In this document: one piece after another, positions 36,861-49,224 of the stretch
Position numbering within the stretch: the stretch's first letter is position 1
How the letters are laid out: each line of letters starts with the position of its first letter
Source: Zerene cesonia
Lineage: Eukaryota > Arthropoda > Insecta > Lepidoptera > Pieridae
Direction: 5' to 3'
Length of the DNA stretch: 64,000 nt
Assembly (NCBI RefSeq): GCF_012273895.1
Contig: NC_052104.1
Location: 5,766,001-5,830,000, forward strand
Made by a program: the position numbers and the translations under genes
The notes under the pieces: generated by a model
Database searches by the model: none
What the model was told of the DNA's origin: nothing
What the model saw: only the letters and a program-made list of their open reading frames with translations

Positions 36861-39800
36861 ACTGTTACAAAATTGTTATCACTTATAGATAATTGAGTGG
36901 TTGTTTTCCCTATATTGATTTGTGAATTAAGAATTGTTTCATTATTTTGTGGGATAGTGCAAATTAGGAGATTTATAATATGCGGAATGGAGCCTTTATG
37001 GTTATTGCTTATAACTACTCGATCTTCACTGGTTTCATTTTCAACAATAGGTAGAACTTGAGGTGTATGAGTAATGAAATTTGTGTGTATGTACGTCCAA
37101 TGATTTATGTTAGGTTTTCTTTATTGTTTCTGCCTCGTAAAGAACTGTAGATAATTCACGAGAAACAATGAGCAATTTGCTAAATAGATTATATACGACC
37201 TCCATCCGTCTTGCCATATACATAGCTAGAGTTCTCTAGACCTTAGGTATTATAGTGCTTATAATACCAATACCATGTCATTTGTTTATGTATGTTAACA
37301 TTTTTGTTTGCCTTTCAAAAACATTGTTTGATATCAAAATATAAAGTTTGGATTTAAAAGATATAAATTATTTATTGCAATATATAATTTGTTTATTATT
37401 TTTGATGGAAATCGTCCTGTTTTATGTTTTATGTTAAAGTTATAAAGACTTTCTTTGTGTAGGTTATGATCAATTTCTTGTCTTATAAATGTAGCAATGT
37501 ATGTACGTACATCTATATTTTTGAGAATAGTAATTAAATCGTCATTTAAAAATAAGTGTAAATAGTTGTCAAAGTTTTTGTCGCGCATTATATATTTTTT
37601 GTTCATATTTTGTTTATGTTATGTATTTATGTAATGAGTGCCGTACACGGTTCGCTAACAATAAAATAGTGACAAAACAAATTATTATTTTATTGCTTTT
37701 GTTTGCCTTATAAAAATACATACTTCAATTAAGTACAAGAAAATAGTAAAGCATTTACGTTATATTGTCAATGTACCAAAATATATATAAACAATGTTTA
37801 AATTGTCCTTTTGAATAGAGAACCGGAGTACGGAACCCTGTGACTGTGTCGTGTTAATATAAGCAAAATAGAGGGGTGATTGTATATGAAACCCGCATTC
37901 AATATTGTAATATTAATTTCGAAGATTCAAGAGAATAAAGAGTTAATAAAACAACATGCACATTTTTTCTTACTTCAAGTTTCCCTTGTGTGGGTATCCT
38001 TCAAGTATCCTTGGACCATCCTTAATATATTACTGTTATAACCTGATCACTTATAAATAATCACTGGTTACTATCGATTAAACATACATGAGTTCATACA
38101 TGATGCAGTGTGTGACAAATTTTATAATCAATACATTTCTTATGTTAGTCCACTTATATAGTAAAGTTATTGTGGATTGCATAGTAAATAACACAGAAGT
38201 TACTTCTTACTAGTACTTAATTTTTCTTGCATGATTTCAACAACTACTTAATTTATCAAAAAAACTATTCAGGACACTACATTGACACATCGTTTATTAA
38301 CAATTTCACAAATTTATTTTTTCTTCGTTCTGGTTATGTGCATGGAAAATCACTCTTAATTCTATTTTTGACATAATATCTGTAGCCTATAAGGTGAACC
38401 TAATACAAATAAAATATGCTGAATGGTTTACCGAATTACTTGCATGCAAACAGAAAAATTTGCTAACCCTTGTTTCGGGGTCTATAAAACAGACATATTG
38501 CATAGCATTTTCTAATGATAAAATAAATGAATAGAGTGGTCACGTTACTGTTTTATTGTACATAAGTATGTAGGTTTTTCCTCAGTGAAAAACTCTAAAT
38601 CATTTGTAGCTCTACTTGAAATATTTATATGTAGGTACTGATTGTACGTTTAAAAATATTTCAGATGACTTGTATTCAAATAACTATTTATAGTTGTCTC
38701 AGCAATAATTACTTCCAAAATAATTATTTCTATTCTTGTTTTATTTCATTAAATCGATAATAATGTGCAATGCACTGCTACTACAAATTAAAGTAACGAA
38801 CGTATAATTTTAGGGTTCGTTTTAAATCCAAAGACGTTTAACTCTCATATATATACATCGCATCGATCTCTTGTTTAAATTTTGGAACAATTTTTGAAAA
38901 TTAATTAAGATCAAGTTATCTGTCTAATTATAAGTTGTAAGAAAGCTCAAAACTTGTCAAATACAACCAAAATATTTCATCAGATTAATTTATTTACCAG
39001 AACTTTTATTTATGTGGTAATTGTTATTAAATAACAATAATTGAAATAGCTATTGTATCTAACGCTTTTTCAAAACAAAATTATCTGAGTTGTATCAATT
39101 GATAAACAATTTTTATACGTTCTTCCTATGAACCCATCCAATTATGAACAATTCCAATTTAACAAGAGCTTTATTCCCGTACATGCAAATGATCATTTTG
39201 TATTACACGTCACTTCACATCACATTTATAAATGGAAAATATCATAAAATAAAAAACTATATTCTATGGGTAATAATGAGCTGTATGATGTTTTCATGAA
39301 TCATGATTATATAACTCAATTCCTGTTAATCGTTATCTAGTGAATCACCAGAAAAGTAACACATCAATCATTTTCAGAAATTCCCATACAATAAAAACGT
39401 AAAAGTATAAGCAAATAAAATGTCAATGCAATTAATATTTCCAATGTTGAATTAAATTGTTCCAGTGTACCTAAATCACCAACCAAGATACCTACAGATG
39501 GATTCGATGATCGATGACGATGAAGAATGTCGTATCGATTTATATTAACTACGCTTCATTAATATTATTAACATTAACACCTTGGTGATAACAATTATAA
39601 TAATCATAGGCATGATAGTTCAACCAATGCGATGACGTTACGTTTCTAGATATCTGCCTACTTAAAACCATATTAAATTTTAACCGTAACTAATATTCAC
39701 ACTGTCGGCAACTCATTCTTTTAACAGTATCTGTCTCATATATCATTACAAAAAAGAAAAAAACCATTGCCCTAATAGTTAAATGCCCCTAAATACCAAT

Positions 39801-41508
39801 AACGTTTGTCGGATCCCCGCCAAAAACAAACCATGAGTTATATCCATAATGTAATGTATTCTACCATTCCGCCATTTTCCATTCTCCACAGACACTAGTG
39901 CTGTCAAATAAATTTCAGACCTACGGAATTCACAATAGGTGGGATCGTTTCACGTTGAACTCAGAATCGCTCAGCAATTCACTTCCCCATTCCAAATGAA
40001 AGCTATGCGAAACTTGTGATGGGTTCAAACGATTTTGCGCTTAAACTCTCAAACATTTTTTGTATCGACCTTTCAGTTTTTGTTGATAGTTTTTTTCTAG
40101 TACCCCTATCTTTGACATTACCTTTATGGCGCCTGATGTCTTATGGTGTGATCGTAGCAAATTCTTATGGCAGTTAAAACGATCTAAAGCTGTTGTTGTA
40201 ACCAAAACAAATTCAGTTGCAATTCCATTGTCTATTATGTAAGCTTTTATTGTTTGACCCCTTACATAATTTCTTACAAGCAATCATCTCATACATTTTG
40301 TAAAACTCTTAACTATGGATATTATTGAATGTTATTAGAAAGATAGTTAAACTAATTTTTTATAGAATACAATCCATTACACAATTTTAACACTAAATTT
40401 ATGAGCAATTGATAAAGTACTTATAGACCTATTCATTGAAGGATATAAATGCGTATATAAAATTATTTATCCATGTATATTACATGGATTATTTTGTATA
40501 GAATACATAAAAAAAAACATTCAGTTATTGTACATTACACAATTACCCAATTTCAGGTGTAAATAAGAGTTCATATACGAGAAAGAATCGTTCGTTAGGC
40601 GAACGTTAAATGGCACTGCATAGCCCGATGATACTCGCTGCCAATTTCACGCCCTGACGCTCTTGCATCGACCTTTAATTACGCACTGTCACTGCATTTG
40701 CGACCCTATAGCTGGCCAAACTAAAGCACTGTTTCCGATATGAGTTGAAAGTCAATTTCGTTGTAATTTAATAATATACTTAAATATTTAATTATACTCT
40801 TCTCATAAATCAGTATAAATATTTGTTTTTGTAAAATAATGTCGTACAATTTAAAATGACATGACCTTTTCTGCATCTATGCCGTGATATATTGTTTTAT
40901 ATTTTTAAACCTTCGAAATTGAACATGGCGACTGCGATCCGCTTGCAAAACACTTCCGAATACGATAGAAAACTTGATTCTTTTATTTTCTCTTGGTTTG
41001 AATTTTATTATTCAATGGATATTGTTTTTACTCCAACGTCTTTATAGTTCTTTTTACATAATATTTGTTAGCTAAAACATATATTTAAAATTATTTTGAA
41101 ATAGCTTAAGCATAAACAACTCGCCAAATACACCCCATTTTATGTCGGAGAATCAATATGTATATAATGTATTTTTGATGTATATATATATATATTTGTA
41201 TCCATTTAATAATTCGGCAAGCTTTTTAAAGAAAGTATTATTATTAAAATAATAGTAAGGTCAGAGTAAAAAGCTCCTTAAATCTGTTTTGATGTATTTA
41301 TAATTTTATCAATTAAACTTTAGAGTGTGTGTTATGCGTTCTCTCTAGCCATCCTGATGCAAATTAAATGTATAAGATTTAAGCTTCTTACTAATCTTCA
41401 GCAGAAACCGTATGAAATTACTATTAAATTAACATTATATATAGCACTAACACCAATAATTAACGTTGAACCAGATTTTCGTATTTTCTTTTACTATTTA
41501 AGTAATAA

Positions 41509-41560
41509 CGAGCTTTTGCCCGCGGCTTCGCACGCGTCAAAATTCGGAGTAATTTATTAG
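41509..41560 (-). mobile_element. Fragment of Helitron-like repeat end
   Basis: GAGCTTTTGCCCGCGGCTTCGC followed by ACGCG is the reverse complement of the GC-rich hairpin end seen in lepidopteran Helitron-like repeats. The usual CTAG terminus is changed to CTCG. An AAGACAGACAGAG stretch downstream (about 41610-41625) may belong to the same copy. No opposite terminus was found, so it is partial or decayed. Confidence 0.35.
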
Positions 41561-41753
41561 TTCCTTCCTCTTGTATCACTCCCAAATCTAAAAACCCATA
41601 TATGGGAACATAAGACAGACAGAGAAAGCGTTCGTTCTATACTATGTATTGATAAATACCATTGTAGAATTATGTAATGATGGAATTTATTTAAGGTTCT
41701 TGTTAAAAGCACTTTTCGATACAAATTTGACCAGTTCGAAGCTACTAATATTT

Positions 41754-41802
41754 ACGCTGATCTTCTGTGGGAAGATAACACACACCCACAGAAGATCAGC
41801 GT
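41754..41802. repeat. Hairpin with perfect 18-bp stem, 13-nt loop
   Basis: The left arm 41754-41771 (ACGCTGATCTTCTGTGGG) is exactly complementary to 41785-41802. The pairing continues outward through GCTACTA(AT)ATTT against the complement of AAATAGTAGC, with a small bulge, giving about 30 paired bases and a precursor-like length of 75-85 nt. It may be the end of a foldback transposon or a microRNA-like hairpin. No flanking duplication was seen. Confidence 0.55.
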
Positions 41803-44800
41803 GAAATAGTAGCACGCAAACGCTCATTGTGTGTGTCACTGGGGGAACCAGACGAGAACCCGTATCCTTGTTCTTACCTATCCCAGTACATATCTCTATT
41901 CTCCGCATCCAACATTTTTTCAACCCATACCTTAAAGAGGCTCTGTGCATGCAAGCTTTTACAAAAAAAAGAAGTAACGTTGAAACCTGGCAACGCAAAC
42001 ATTTCTTACCAAATTCTATGCATTTTGGCATGCTCAATTATATTAAAAAATATGAAGCTGAAAACATAAAAACTCAAAAGCAAATTATATAACTATAATT
42101 TTGCTTGCATTCGACTCTAACGTTTACATACATACTTTTAATTTTGGTTGACTTCAAAATGAAATAATGTTGTAAATAGCACAACGCGTTAAATAAATGT
42201 TGTTACAAAATTTTTCATTGATGCTTTATAGAAATTCCGGATTAATAACATTTCATATATTAAAGGATTATTGTAATTTCCTTATAGTTTAAGTCCTATC
42301 TTGTAAGATGATAAAACAGCAATGATAAAATTTAACGTCAAATTTGAACGCATAAAACTAAAGTTATTAACTTTAACATGTATGCTAAAGGCAATATTAA
42401 GATGGTGGAATTTCGCCGACTCATATGCTGTATATTACAGCAAAAATTTCACACGATCATTGAAAACTTTTACGATCGAAACATAGATTTAGCTAATACA
42501 CGCCTACACTGTATGGAAACCTATTGTTAGGAAACATAAGTATTTACTATCCTTGGACAAAAATCGTTTTGCTTTACACTTGGTACCTATTAGGTATCTA
42601 CCCAATATACGTTCTGTTTTATGCCTTTTCAGTAATAAGGGTAGTTATTTATATTGCAATATACGTAGGTAAAGCTTCAATAATCATTAACTATCGAAAA
42701 TTTTGAATTAATAGTACATAGGTTAAATGAAACTATTATGCCTACTTTAAAAAACTTATTTCTACTTTATTAGTACATACTATACAAAGGAATTTATAGA
42801 AAATTTCCCTGAACCGTGTATTAAAAGTAATGTCTATTTTTATTTATATCTTTAAAATTGATATAAATTTAATTAAACCGTTTCAGTATAAACTAGTTCG
42901 CGGTATTCTATGTCACGTTTCGTGCCAAACAACTTTGGTAGAAGGGATGCAGTATCGATCGCCGACTTACGTAAACTGTGAGAGCTGAACACAAAGGATC
43001 CATTAAGTATTAACAAAAATAGTGATGACAAACACCTCTTCCCCCTTTTACAGCTGTTCCCATATTTCCTACTGATATATCAACTTTGTTTTTTTAAGTA
43101 ATGGATCAAATGCAGTACATGATAGGAATATTTTTATAGATACTTTTTACGAAGATCAATTTCATTTTAATTAATTTAAATTATGCCCATTCGAATTCAT
43201 CGTTTGTTAGTCCTAAATGTATAGAAAATTAGTTAAGTGTGAAATCTCACTTTCTTTTGCTATTTGATTCATCTGCATTTAAAAGAAATCATTTATCTGC
43301 TTTTAAAAGAAATTTTATATCAATGATTATTTTCTCGTAATATATTATGACAACTAGAACGTTTTAAATGTTTTGATAATTAGATAATTTTAAATGCTTA
43401 TCCTTTTAAAATAACTGTAGCCAATATTGCTATTGCATAAACGTAGGCGTTATGAAATTATATACGTTAAAAATAATATTAATTGAAGTTAATTTAACAA
43501 TACAATTTTTGTATGACAGTTATGTTAATTGAGAATGCTTTTTTCATCACGCTTTCATCCGGCAGCTATCACCGCTTTGCGACTGCGCGAAAACTTGCTA
43601 ATAGTTACATTGATTTTGCAGATAGAAGCCAGGTCGGAGTTTATACCTACCACGTTACACTAAGCTACCCTAATATAACATGTATATGCCAACTATTGCC
43701 TACTCACTACTAGTACCGTGAAATATTTCGCATTGAAACTCCGCAATGTATTGCGAACATTGATTAAATATTTTATGTACAAAGAATGGCCGTGATCCTT
43801 GTACAAGAGAACATCGCGGTACGTATAATAATAGCAATCTTATTGCCAATAGTCGTTTCAAACGAAGCTGGTTTAGTGTGATCAACAAAAATGAATTGCT
43901 CAAATGAATTATTTAGGCGTTCTGTTTAAACGTGCACAAAATCATAAGGATAAAACGTTTTGTGTAGATCTATTATTAAAGTTTTACGTGCATGATTATT
44001 TAAAATTGCTCCAAGTATAATCCGAAGCCAATATTAAAAGAAAGCAGTTTACGTGAAAATCATTCGCTGACTGATAAACGCATAAGTTTGTAAAAATATA
44101 TAGATCTTTGTAAATCTTTCACCCAAAATCAGCCGATCGATCGGAAATAGTTATATGAAATTTGGTACTCACACGTGTGGAACCGCGAGCCGAGTACAAT
44201 CCATCACATACCTGCTTGATATTTAGGTACAAGTTTCAAATTAACGAAGTGTATAGCTCCAAGAAACAATGCCTTATCTCATTACCGCATCGATCTTATA
44301 ACCCGTGTTTGTTCAACAAATAAATTAACAGCACATCGTAGCTGGTCTCATAAATTGGTACAATTTAATTGGATCGCGTTAGGTAACAGATCGTTGGAGT
44401 GGAAGCCGCGAGCTATATCGAGGGTTATTCGTACGGTTAACTATCCTTCCAAGTTACGACTATCCTGTATCCGCCCTTTATCTGTGTTGGAAAATGAACG
44501 TTTACAGCTACTAGCATGGAAAGTAAAACGTGCGAAATAATGTAGGTAAAATATTTTATCATACATATGCTAAAATTTATTTAAAATAAAATATGGCTGC
44601 GATAAAGACCCTGCCGAGTTTGACATGTTACCGAATATTTTTTTCGGAAACCAATTATTGTTCCTGAAACTTAAATAATCATTAGCTTATTAAAGTTTTT
44701 AACGAATACATATATATTTATATACCTATATATACCTTCAAACTACTCTTCTTATAATGTACCTACCTTCAAAACTTAATAATATGTTATAAGCAAAAAC

Positions 44801-46021
44801 AATATTTCAAGTGTGAAATTGGTATATCGTGATACAATCATAAACTGAAGGCTAGAAATATAAAATTTAGTCCTTAGTAAAACATTATACGTTAGTTATA
44901 AAACTTTTAACATACCTACCAATCTATATAGTAATTGTGAAGTTTTTAACTACGCTTACATAACAAACTATTGTAACTAAACTAAAAAATAATACAGCTT
45001 TGTGTATATCCATAACCACTTATTGTTTTTAACGCTTAATTTAGTAACTAATGAAAAGTGTAATATGAAGTTGTGTAAACAATTTAAACAAAGGAATTAT
45101 CAAAATTCTCAATAATTCCTTACAATTTATTTTATTAAAATGTTAGTAAAATTACTGTGTGTAGTAGTAATGAATAATATAGTTAAATGTATTGATGTAA
45201 GTATATAATCAACTTATAAGAAGAGAAAGTGTTTTTAATAAAGAAAAATACTAAATTTCTAACTTTATGATTAACAAACAGTGTCATCGGTCTACTGAAG
45301 AAATAAATGAGATTTTTTTTTATTGTATAAGTAAGACACCAAAACGTGCTTATTAAAATGGTTCACCGTAGTAAATTATTCCCAGTAATACTTATAAACT
45401 GTGAATATTTCAAGAGCTAGTAGGAAGAGAATCTAAGCGAGTCAAAGGAGTTCAGAACCGGCATATGAAGATCTCCGATACTGCACTAAAATCCCCTTCA
45501 TTCTTCCCTTTGTCAACAAATTAGAAGGATAGGGAAGGTCACGTTATATTGGATGAACCTTTTAATCTTTGTGTGAGTGAGGTTTTACACAGGTATGCGC
45601 AAAATATGTGAAGGAACGGATGGCTATATTACTGTATTATTGATTTTTATATAGGCCTATTCTTGATATCGAATTAATATCCTTATATCACATGTATTCA
45701 TAGGTCCTATACGTGATGCTTAATTTAATTCTTATTATAATACTAGACTGTCTAAAGATTGTGATTTATACTATAGTAAAAGTATAAATTTTTATACATT
45801 ACAAATTTCCCGATTTTATAATTGGTAGGCGCTATGTCTGTATCGAATAAAACAGCCTACTAGCAAACCCAAAACGCACTAAGTCGCGTGATTCCAACAA
45901 CTTATACGACTTTTGAGTTGCAAATGGCACCATCCTTATCTCCGCAGCAAGGTGATTTACTATAATTACAAAGATAGCGGTAGATGCCTTTGTTATAATT
46001 TTCCAGGCTGGCTCACGAACG

Positions 46022-46058
46022 TTTTCCCGCGCAAACTCATGAAAATGGAAGCCATTTT
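46022..46058. promoter_or_regulatory. E2F-type site and inverted Pho/YY1 dyad
   Basis: TTTTCCCGC (46022-46030) matches an E2F site. AAAATGG-AAG-CCATTTT (46042-46058) is a perfect dyad whose right half, with the preceding G, reads GCCATTTTG, the Pleiohomeotic/YY1 core used by Polycomb response elements. Hox intergenic DNA is where such elements occur. Two sites alone are weak evidence. Confidence 0.3.
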
Positions 46059-47190
46059 GTAATGTGCCTTGTTTTTTGATAAGGGTATTAAAATAACGGT
46101 GTATTCGGACGGCTTTTACTTAGCTATGGAAAGTATTTACACAGTTATTTGTATCTACGTGAGCTCCCATTTTGAATGCTAATTTGGGGAGGCGCTAATG
46201 AAATTGAATGTGTACGTTAATGTACTCGGCTAACAGGTTTGTTTGTATATATTGGTTAAATAAATATCTATTATTCGTTGTGAAGCATTAAATGTATGTT
46301 GTCAGTTCAGGATAAAGATGAACCTACATAGAAATAAGTCCTAGTATCTATCCATTAGACAAGACAATAAGAAGTCAATAGTATGGTATCTTTTTGGGAT
46401 TATTGATTATTATTGGATATTGATATTGGCAAAACAGTAATTATTGTTTTATTATTAGAATTTTAAAGTTTGAGATTTTCAAAACAAATCGATTATTGAT
46501 TTCCATCAAAAGCTAATTAAAGGAAATTACATTTTACATATTCTTAAAAACTATTTAAAGAGATTTTTTATAGTCTTTTATAAAGGAAGCAATCTTTGTT
46601 TTCCATTGTAAACATGTAAAAAGCAAGCTAACATTTCAGTAGCGGTATTCCACATCAAATGAGATAAACAGTTTGTATTCTGGGCGTGGAAACAATACGA
46701 ACGCAATACGTATCACACAGGGAGTACCTACAGATAAAGGAATTTCCGTAGCTGCGAAAGGAACCCGTACATTTTGTGTTACAAAGGCTGGAGTTTTTGT
46801 ATAGCCCTAGTATTAATATCGCGATAATGCAAATTCCGTCGGTTTACGGCCTCCGAGCTCGTTTCAGCCGCCATTACCGAAAATTCAGCAAGGTTTCGAC
46901 TCTAGAGGGCTTTCATGTATTTTCGCTGCGTTATCAAGTACCTTTTTTAATATTGATAAATGTTAGTATGTGTATGAATACATATATTTTTACAAAATAT
47001 TCCATGTTTAAATTATCAAGTAGGTACCTAATCTATTAAAAAAAATAACAGTGCAGTAAGTATATAATCACTCATGTCATCTTCATCTACTCCGGGATAT
47101 ATTATTAACGAACGGTTGGTGATAAAACATCATCTACATTAATAATAATTTGATTTCTTTTTAGAACCATATTATTATAACTACTTGTAA

Positions 47191-47471
47191 ATTCCCGTAT
47201 CCCCTTGTGGGGTATGGGCCAGATGCATAATATATCTTTATCACTGATTTTTTTACGGACAAGTAAGCGATCAGGATCGAACCACTTGATTTGATTCAGA
47301 GATTCACTCCTAGATGAAACTTTATCTTAGATGAAGCTTTTGTGCGCATGTTTATAACATTTTCACACAAAACTACTTCACCGATTTCAAAAATTATTTC
47401 ACCAATATTAAACTGCATCTTCACTGAGTAGCGTAAGCTGCATATATTTCACGGGCAAGGCGAACCGCTAG
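47191..47471 (-). mobile_element. Two decayed repeat fragments (SINE-like and Helitron-like)
   Basis: About 47191-47285 contains ATCCCCTTGTGGGGTATGGG and GATCAGGATCGAACCA, resembling a widespread lepidopteran repeat; its right edge is like a reversed tRNA B box. About 47360-47471 contains CACAAAACTACTTCACCGAT and ends GCTAG followed by T, like the Helitron family but on the plus strand. Neither has clear boundaries on its other side. Assignment is by resemblance only. Confidence 0.35.
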
Positions 47472-47620
47472 TTCCTAATCTTATGTAAATATTCCGGGAT
47501 AGTAGGTAGATACTTAATTACGCTATACGTAGTAACTATATTACTGTAAAGAGGAAAGATGTGTATGTTAGTAGGTATGTTTGTAATGTTTTTACACACT
47601 ACCACCTACTACACACTACA

Positions 47621-47827
47621 TCCTACTAATATTATAAATGCCAAAAGTTGTGAGGATGTATATGTATGTGTATGTTGGTTACTCTCTCAGGTGAAAATTG
47701 CTGAACCGATAGCAATAAAATTTGGTACGTAGGTAGTAGCTGGACAAGTGGGTTAACACATAGGCAACGTTTTAACCCGATATTCCTACGGGATACTTAC
47801 TCGTTTGAAACCGCGGGGCGCAGCTAG
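47621..47827 (+). mobile_element. Short Helitron-like element, complete
   Basis: A 207-bp copy. It begins TCCTACTAATATTATAAATGCC, has the family-typical centre GCTGAACCGATAGCAATAAA then TTTGGTACGTAGG, and ends with a GC-rich segment CCGCGGGGCGCAGCTAG. It is flanked by A on the left and T on the right, the Helitron insertion signature. It is non-coding and was probably mobilised by an autonomous Helitron elsewhere. Resembles Lep1-type elements. Confidence 0.7.
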
Positions 47828-48339
47828 TTCTAAATAAATCGTGTACTGCGCCTATTTAAGAAGTAGATAATGTGCATTCCTTTTTCACATTCTTCTTAAA
47901 CCACATTATAGAAAATGTTAACACTGCAAAAGTCACATCCCGTCGACACCATATAACGTATTCTATTCAATTGTATGGAAAATCGGTGGGATTCAGACCC
48001 ACCCTAAAATCATATAATTTATCTCTCTTCCTCTTACGCGCTGTTAATGTGCCAAAGAGAGAGAGTGAATGAAGTTAACGTAATTGAGGGTAATATCAGA
48101 ATAGTTTCAGTCTAGACGAGTAAAGTTGTAGGTTGCAAATTACGGGCGCAATAGTGAGCTGGTTAAAATATATTGTAACGGTACTTTAGCTCACGCTTAC
48201 TTTAATTTATGTGACTTGGGATTGTGGACATTCCACTTAAAACTATTCACGGCCATACAAATTCTTTGACACCCTGCATTCTTACTAAATTAATTTCGAA
48301 CGCTTCCAGATTATTTGTAAACGTTATAGATAAGCAGTG

Positions 48340-48667
48340 GTTGAGCTGTGGTAGCTCAGTGGCTCAGGACCTCGGACTTAAAGCGAAAAGTAGGGGGTTC
48401 CAGACCGGTCGAGCGTGCAAGAAATAAACAGATTTTTCAATATATCTACACAATATGTGCACCAGTGCTCGAAACGGTGAAGGAAAACATCGTGAGGAAA
48501 CCGGTAAGTCGAAGAATCTAAAGTTAGACGACATGCCATCCTGATCCATGACATCTGCCCATCCGGACATGGCTAGAGTGGTGGATTAAGGGTTGAACCT
48601 CATACGAGGCCCGAGTCCCTGCAGTGGGAACATATGTGGTCTGATGATGATGATGATGATTATGATG
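48340..48667 (+). mobile_element. tRNA-derived SINE with (TGA)n tail
   Basis: The head has RNA polymerase III promoter boxes: box A TAGCTCAGTGG (48352-48362) and box B GGTTCCAGACC (48396-48406, two changes from consensus), at tRNA-like spacing. The body contains GTGAAGGAAAACATCGTGAGG and GACATGGCTAGAGTGGTGGA, which are familiar from lepidopteran SINEs. The tail is TGATGATGATGATGATG (about 48642-48667). The box B changes suggest an inactive copy. No clear target duplication was found. Confidence 0.7.
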
Positions 48668-49202
48668 TTACAGTTGAAACCCGTTTTCCTATGCAACGTG
48701 TTTTCTAACTTCTGATGTGTGCACCAGCATAATTAATATCTACTTTTAATTTGTTTGATATATTTAATTATCATAATTATTTGTCATATATAATATTTGT
48801 GCTAATAATCATATCAAAAATTAAAAAATTCTATAAAAAATGAGAATATTTATTACTGAATAAATCAATATTTTAATATACATAGTATTATAGTAAAATT
48901 TAATGGCATACGAGTACTATCCAATTTACCTAAGACTTATTATTCGGCTTAAATAAGATAAATGCGGTCAGTAAAACAAATAGATACGTCACAACCATCA
49001 CCTGACCCCGCTTTATGCCCCTATAAAACGCTACAAGCACCCATAAAAGCATTATTGCCTATTAATTTCACACCACATTAGCGAAACATACAATAAAACT
49101 TTAACATTTAAGTCAGTGACAGAGATTCGAGTTTTGTATTAAGCGCCATCTATGAACTATTTGCAGAGGCTTGAAAGAAAAAGATTATGGCTGCTATAGT
49201 CG

Positions 49203-49224
49203 ACTTTTACGACGTCGTAAAAGT
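49203..49224. promoter_or_regulatory. 22-bp perfect palindrome of posterior-Hox/Caudal-type half-sites
   Basis: The half-sequence ACTTTTACGAC (49203-49213) is followed at once by its exact reverse complement. Each half contains TTTTACGAC (GTCGTAAAA in reverse), the preferred site of Abd-B/HOX9-13 and Caudal/CDX homeodomains. The centre CGACGTCG is CRE-like. Back-to-back binding of two posterior homeodomains is an inference. Confidence 0.45.

Larger units (their letters stand above)
34649..37690 (+). other. abd-A: Probable abd-A 3' UTR and downstream flank
   Basis: The DNA after the abd-A stop lacks coding potential. About 34649-35300 is less AT-rich and looks like transcribed UTR. Canonical AATAAA signals occur at 35610-35615, 35964-35969, 36121-36126 and 37660-37665. 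The last is followed by a T-rich, GT-containing stretch. The true end of the mRNA cannot be chosen from sequence. Long, alternatively terminated 3' UTRs are usual for insect Hox genes. Candidate iab-8 and iab-4 microRNA sites lie here. Confidence 0.55.
37691..47190. other. Gene-free intergenic DNA downstream of abd-A
   Basis: No exon or RNA gene was recognised. Structures found are a Helitron end fragment (about 41509-41560), a strong hairpin (41754-41802) and a paired Pho-type dyad with an E2F-type site (46022-46058). Less AT-rich blocks at about 40560-40740 and 44160-44530 resemble conserved non-coding DNA. Several 60-116-codon frames near 41690-42090 overlap on both strands and do not look like proteins. 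Confidence 0.55.

Noticed and set aside
41169..41196. (TA)n tracts, also near 52165
   Set aside because: Ordinary simple repeats in AT-rich DNA with no further structure.
41687..42092. Overlapping frames of 80-116 codons on both strands
   Set aside because: Cys/Met-rich or Lys/Phe-rich chance translations next to a repeat end and a hairpin. There is no domain that I recognise.
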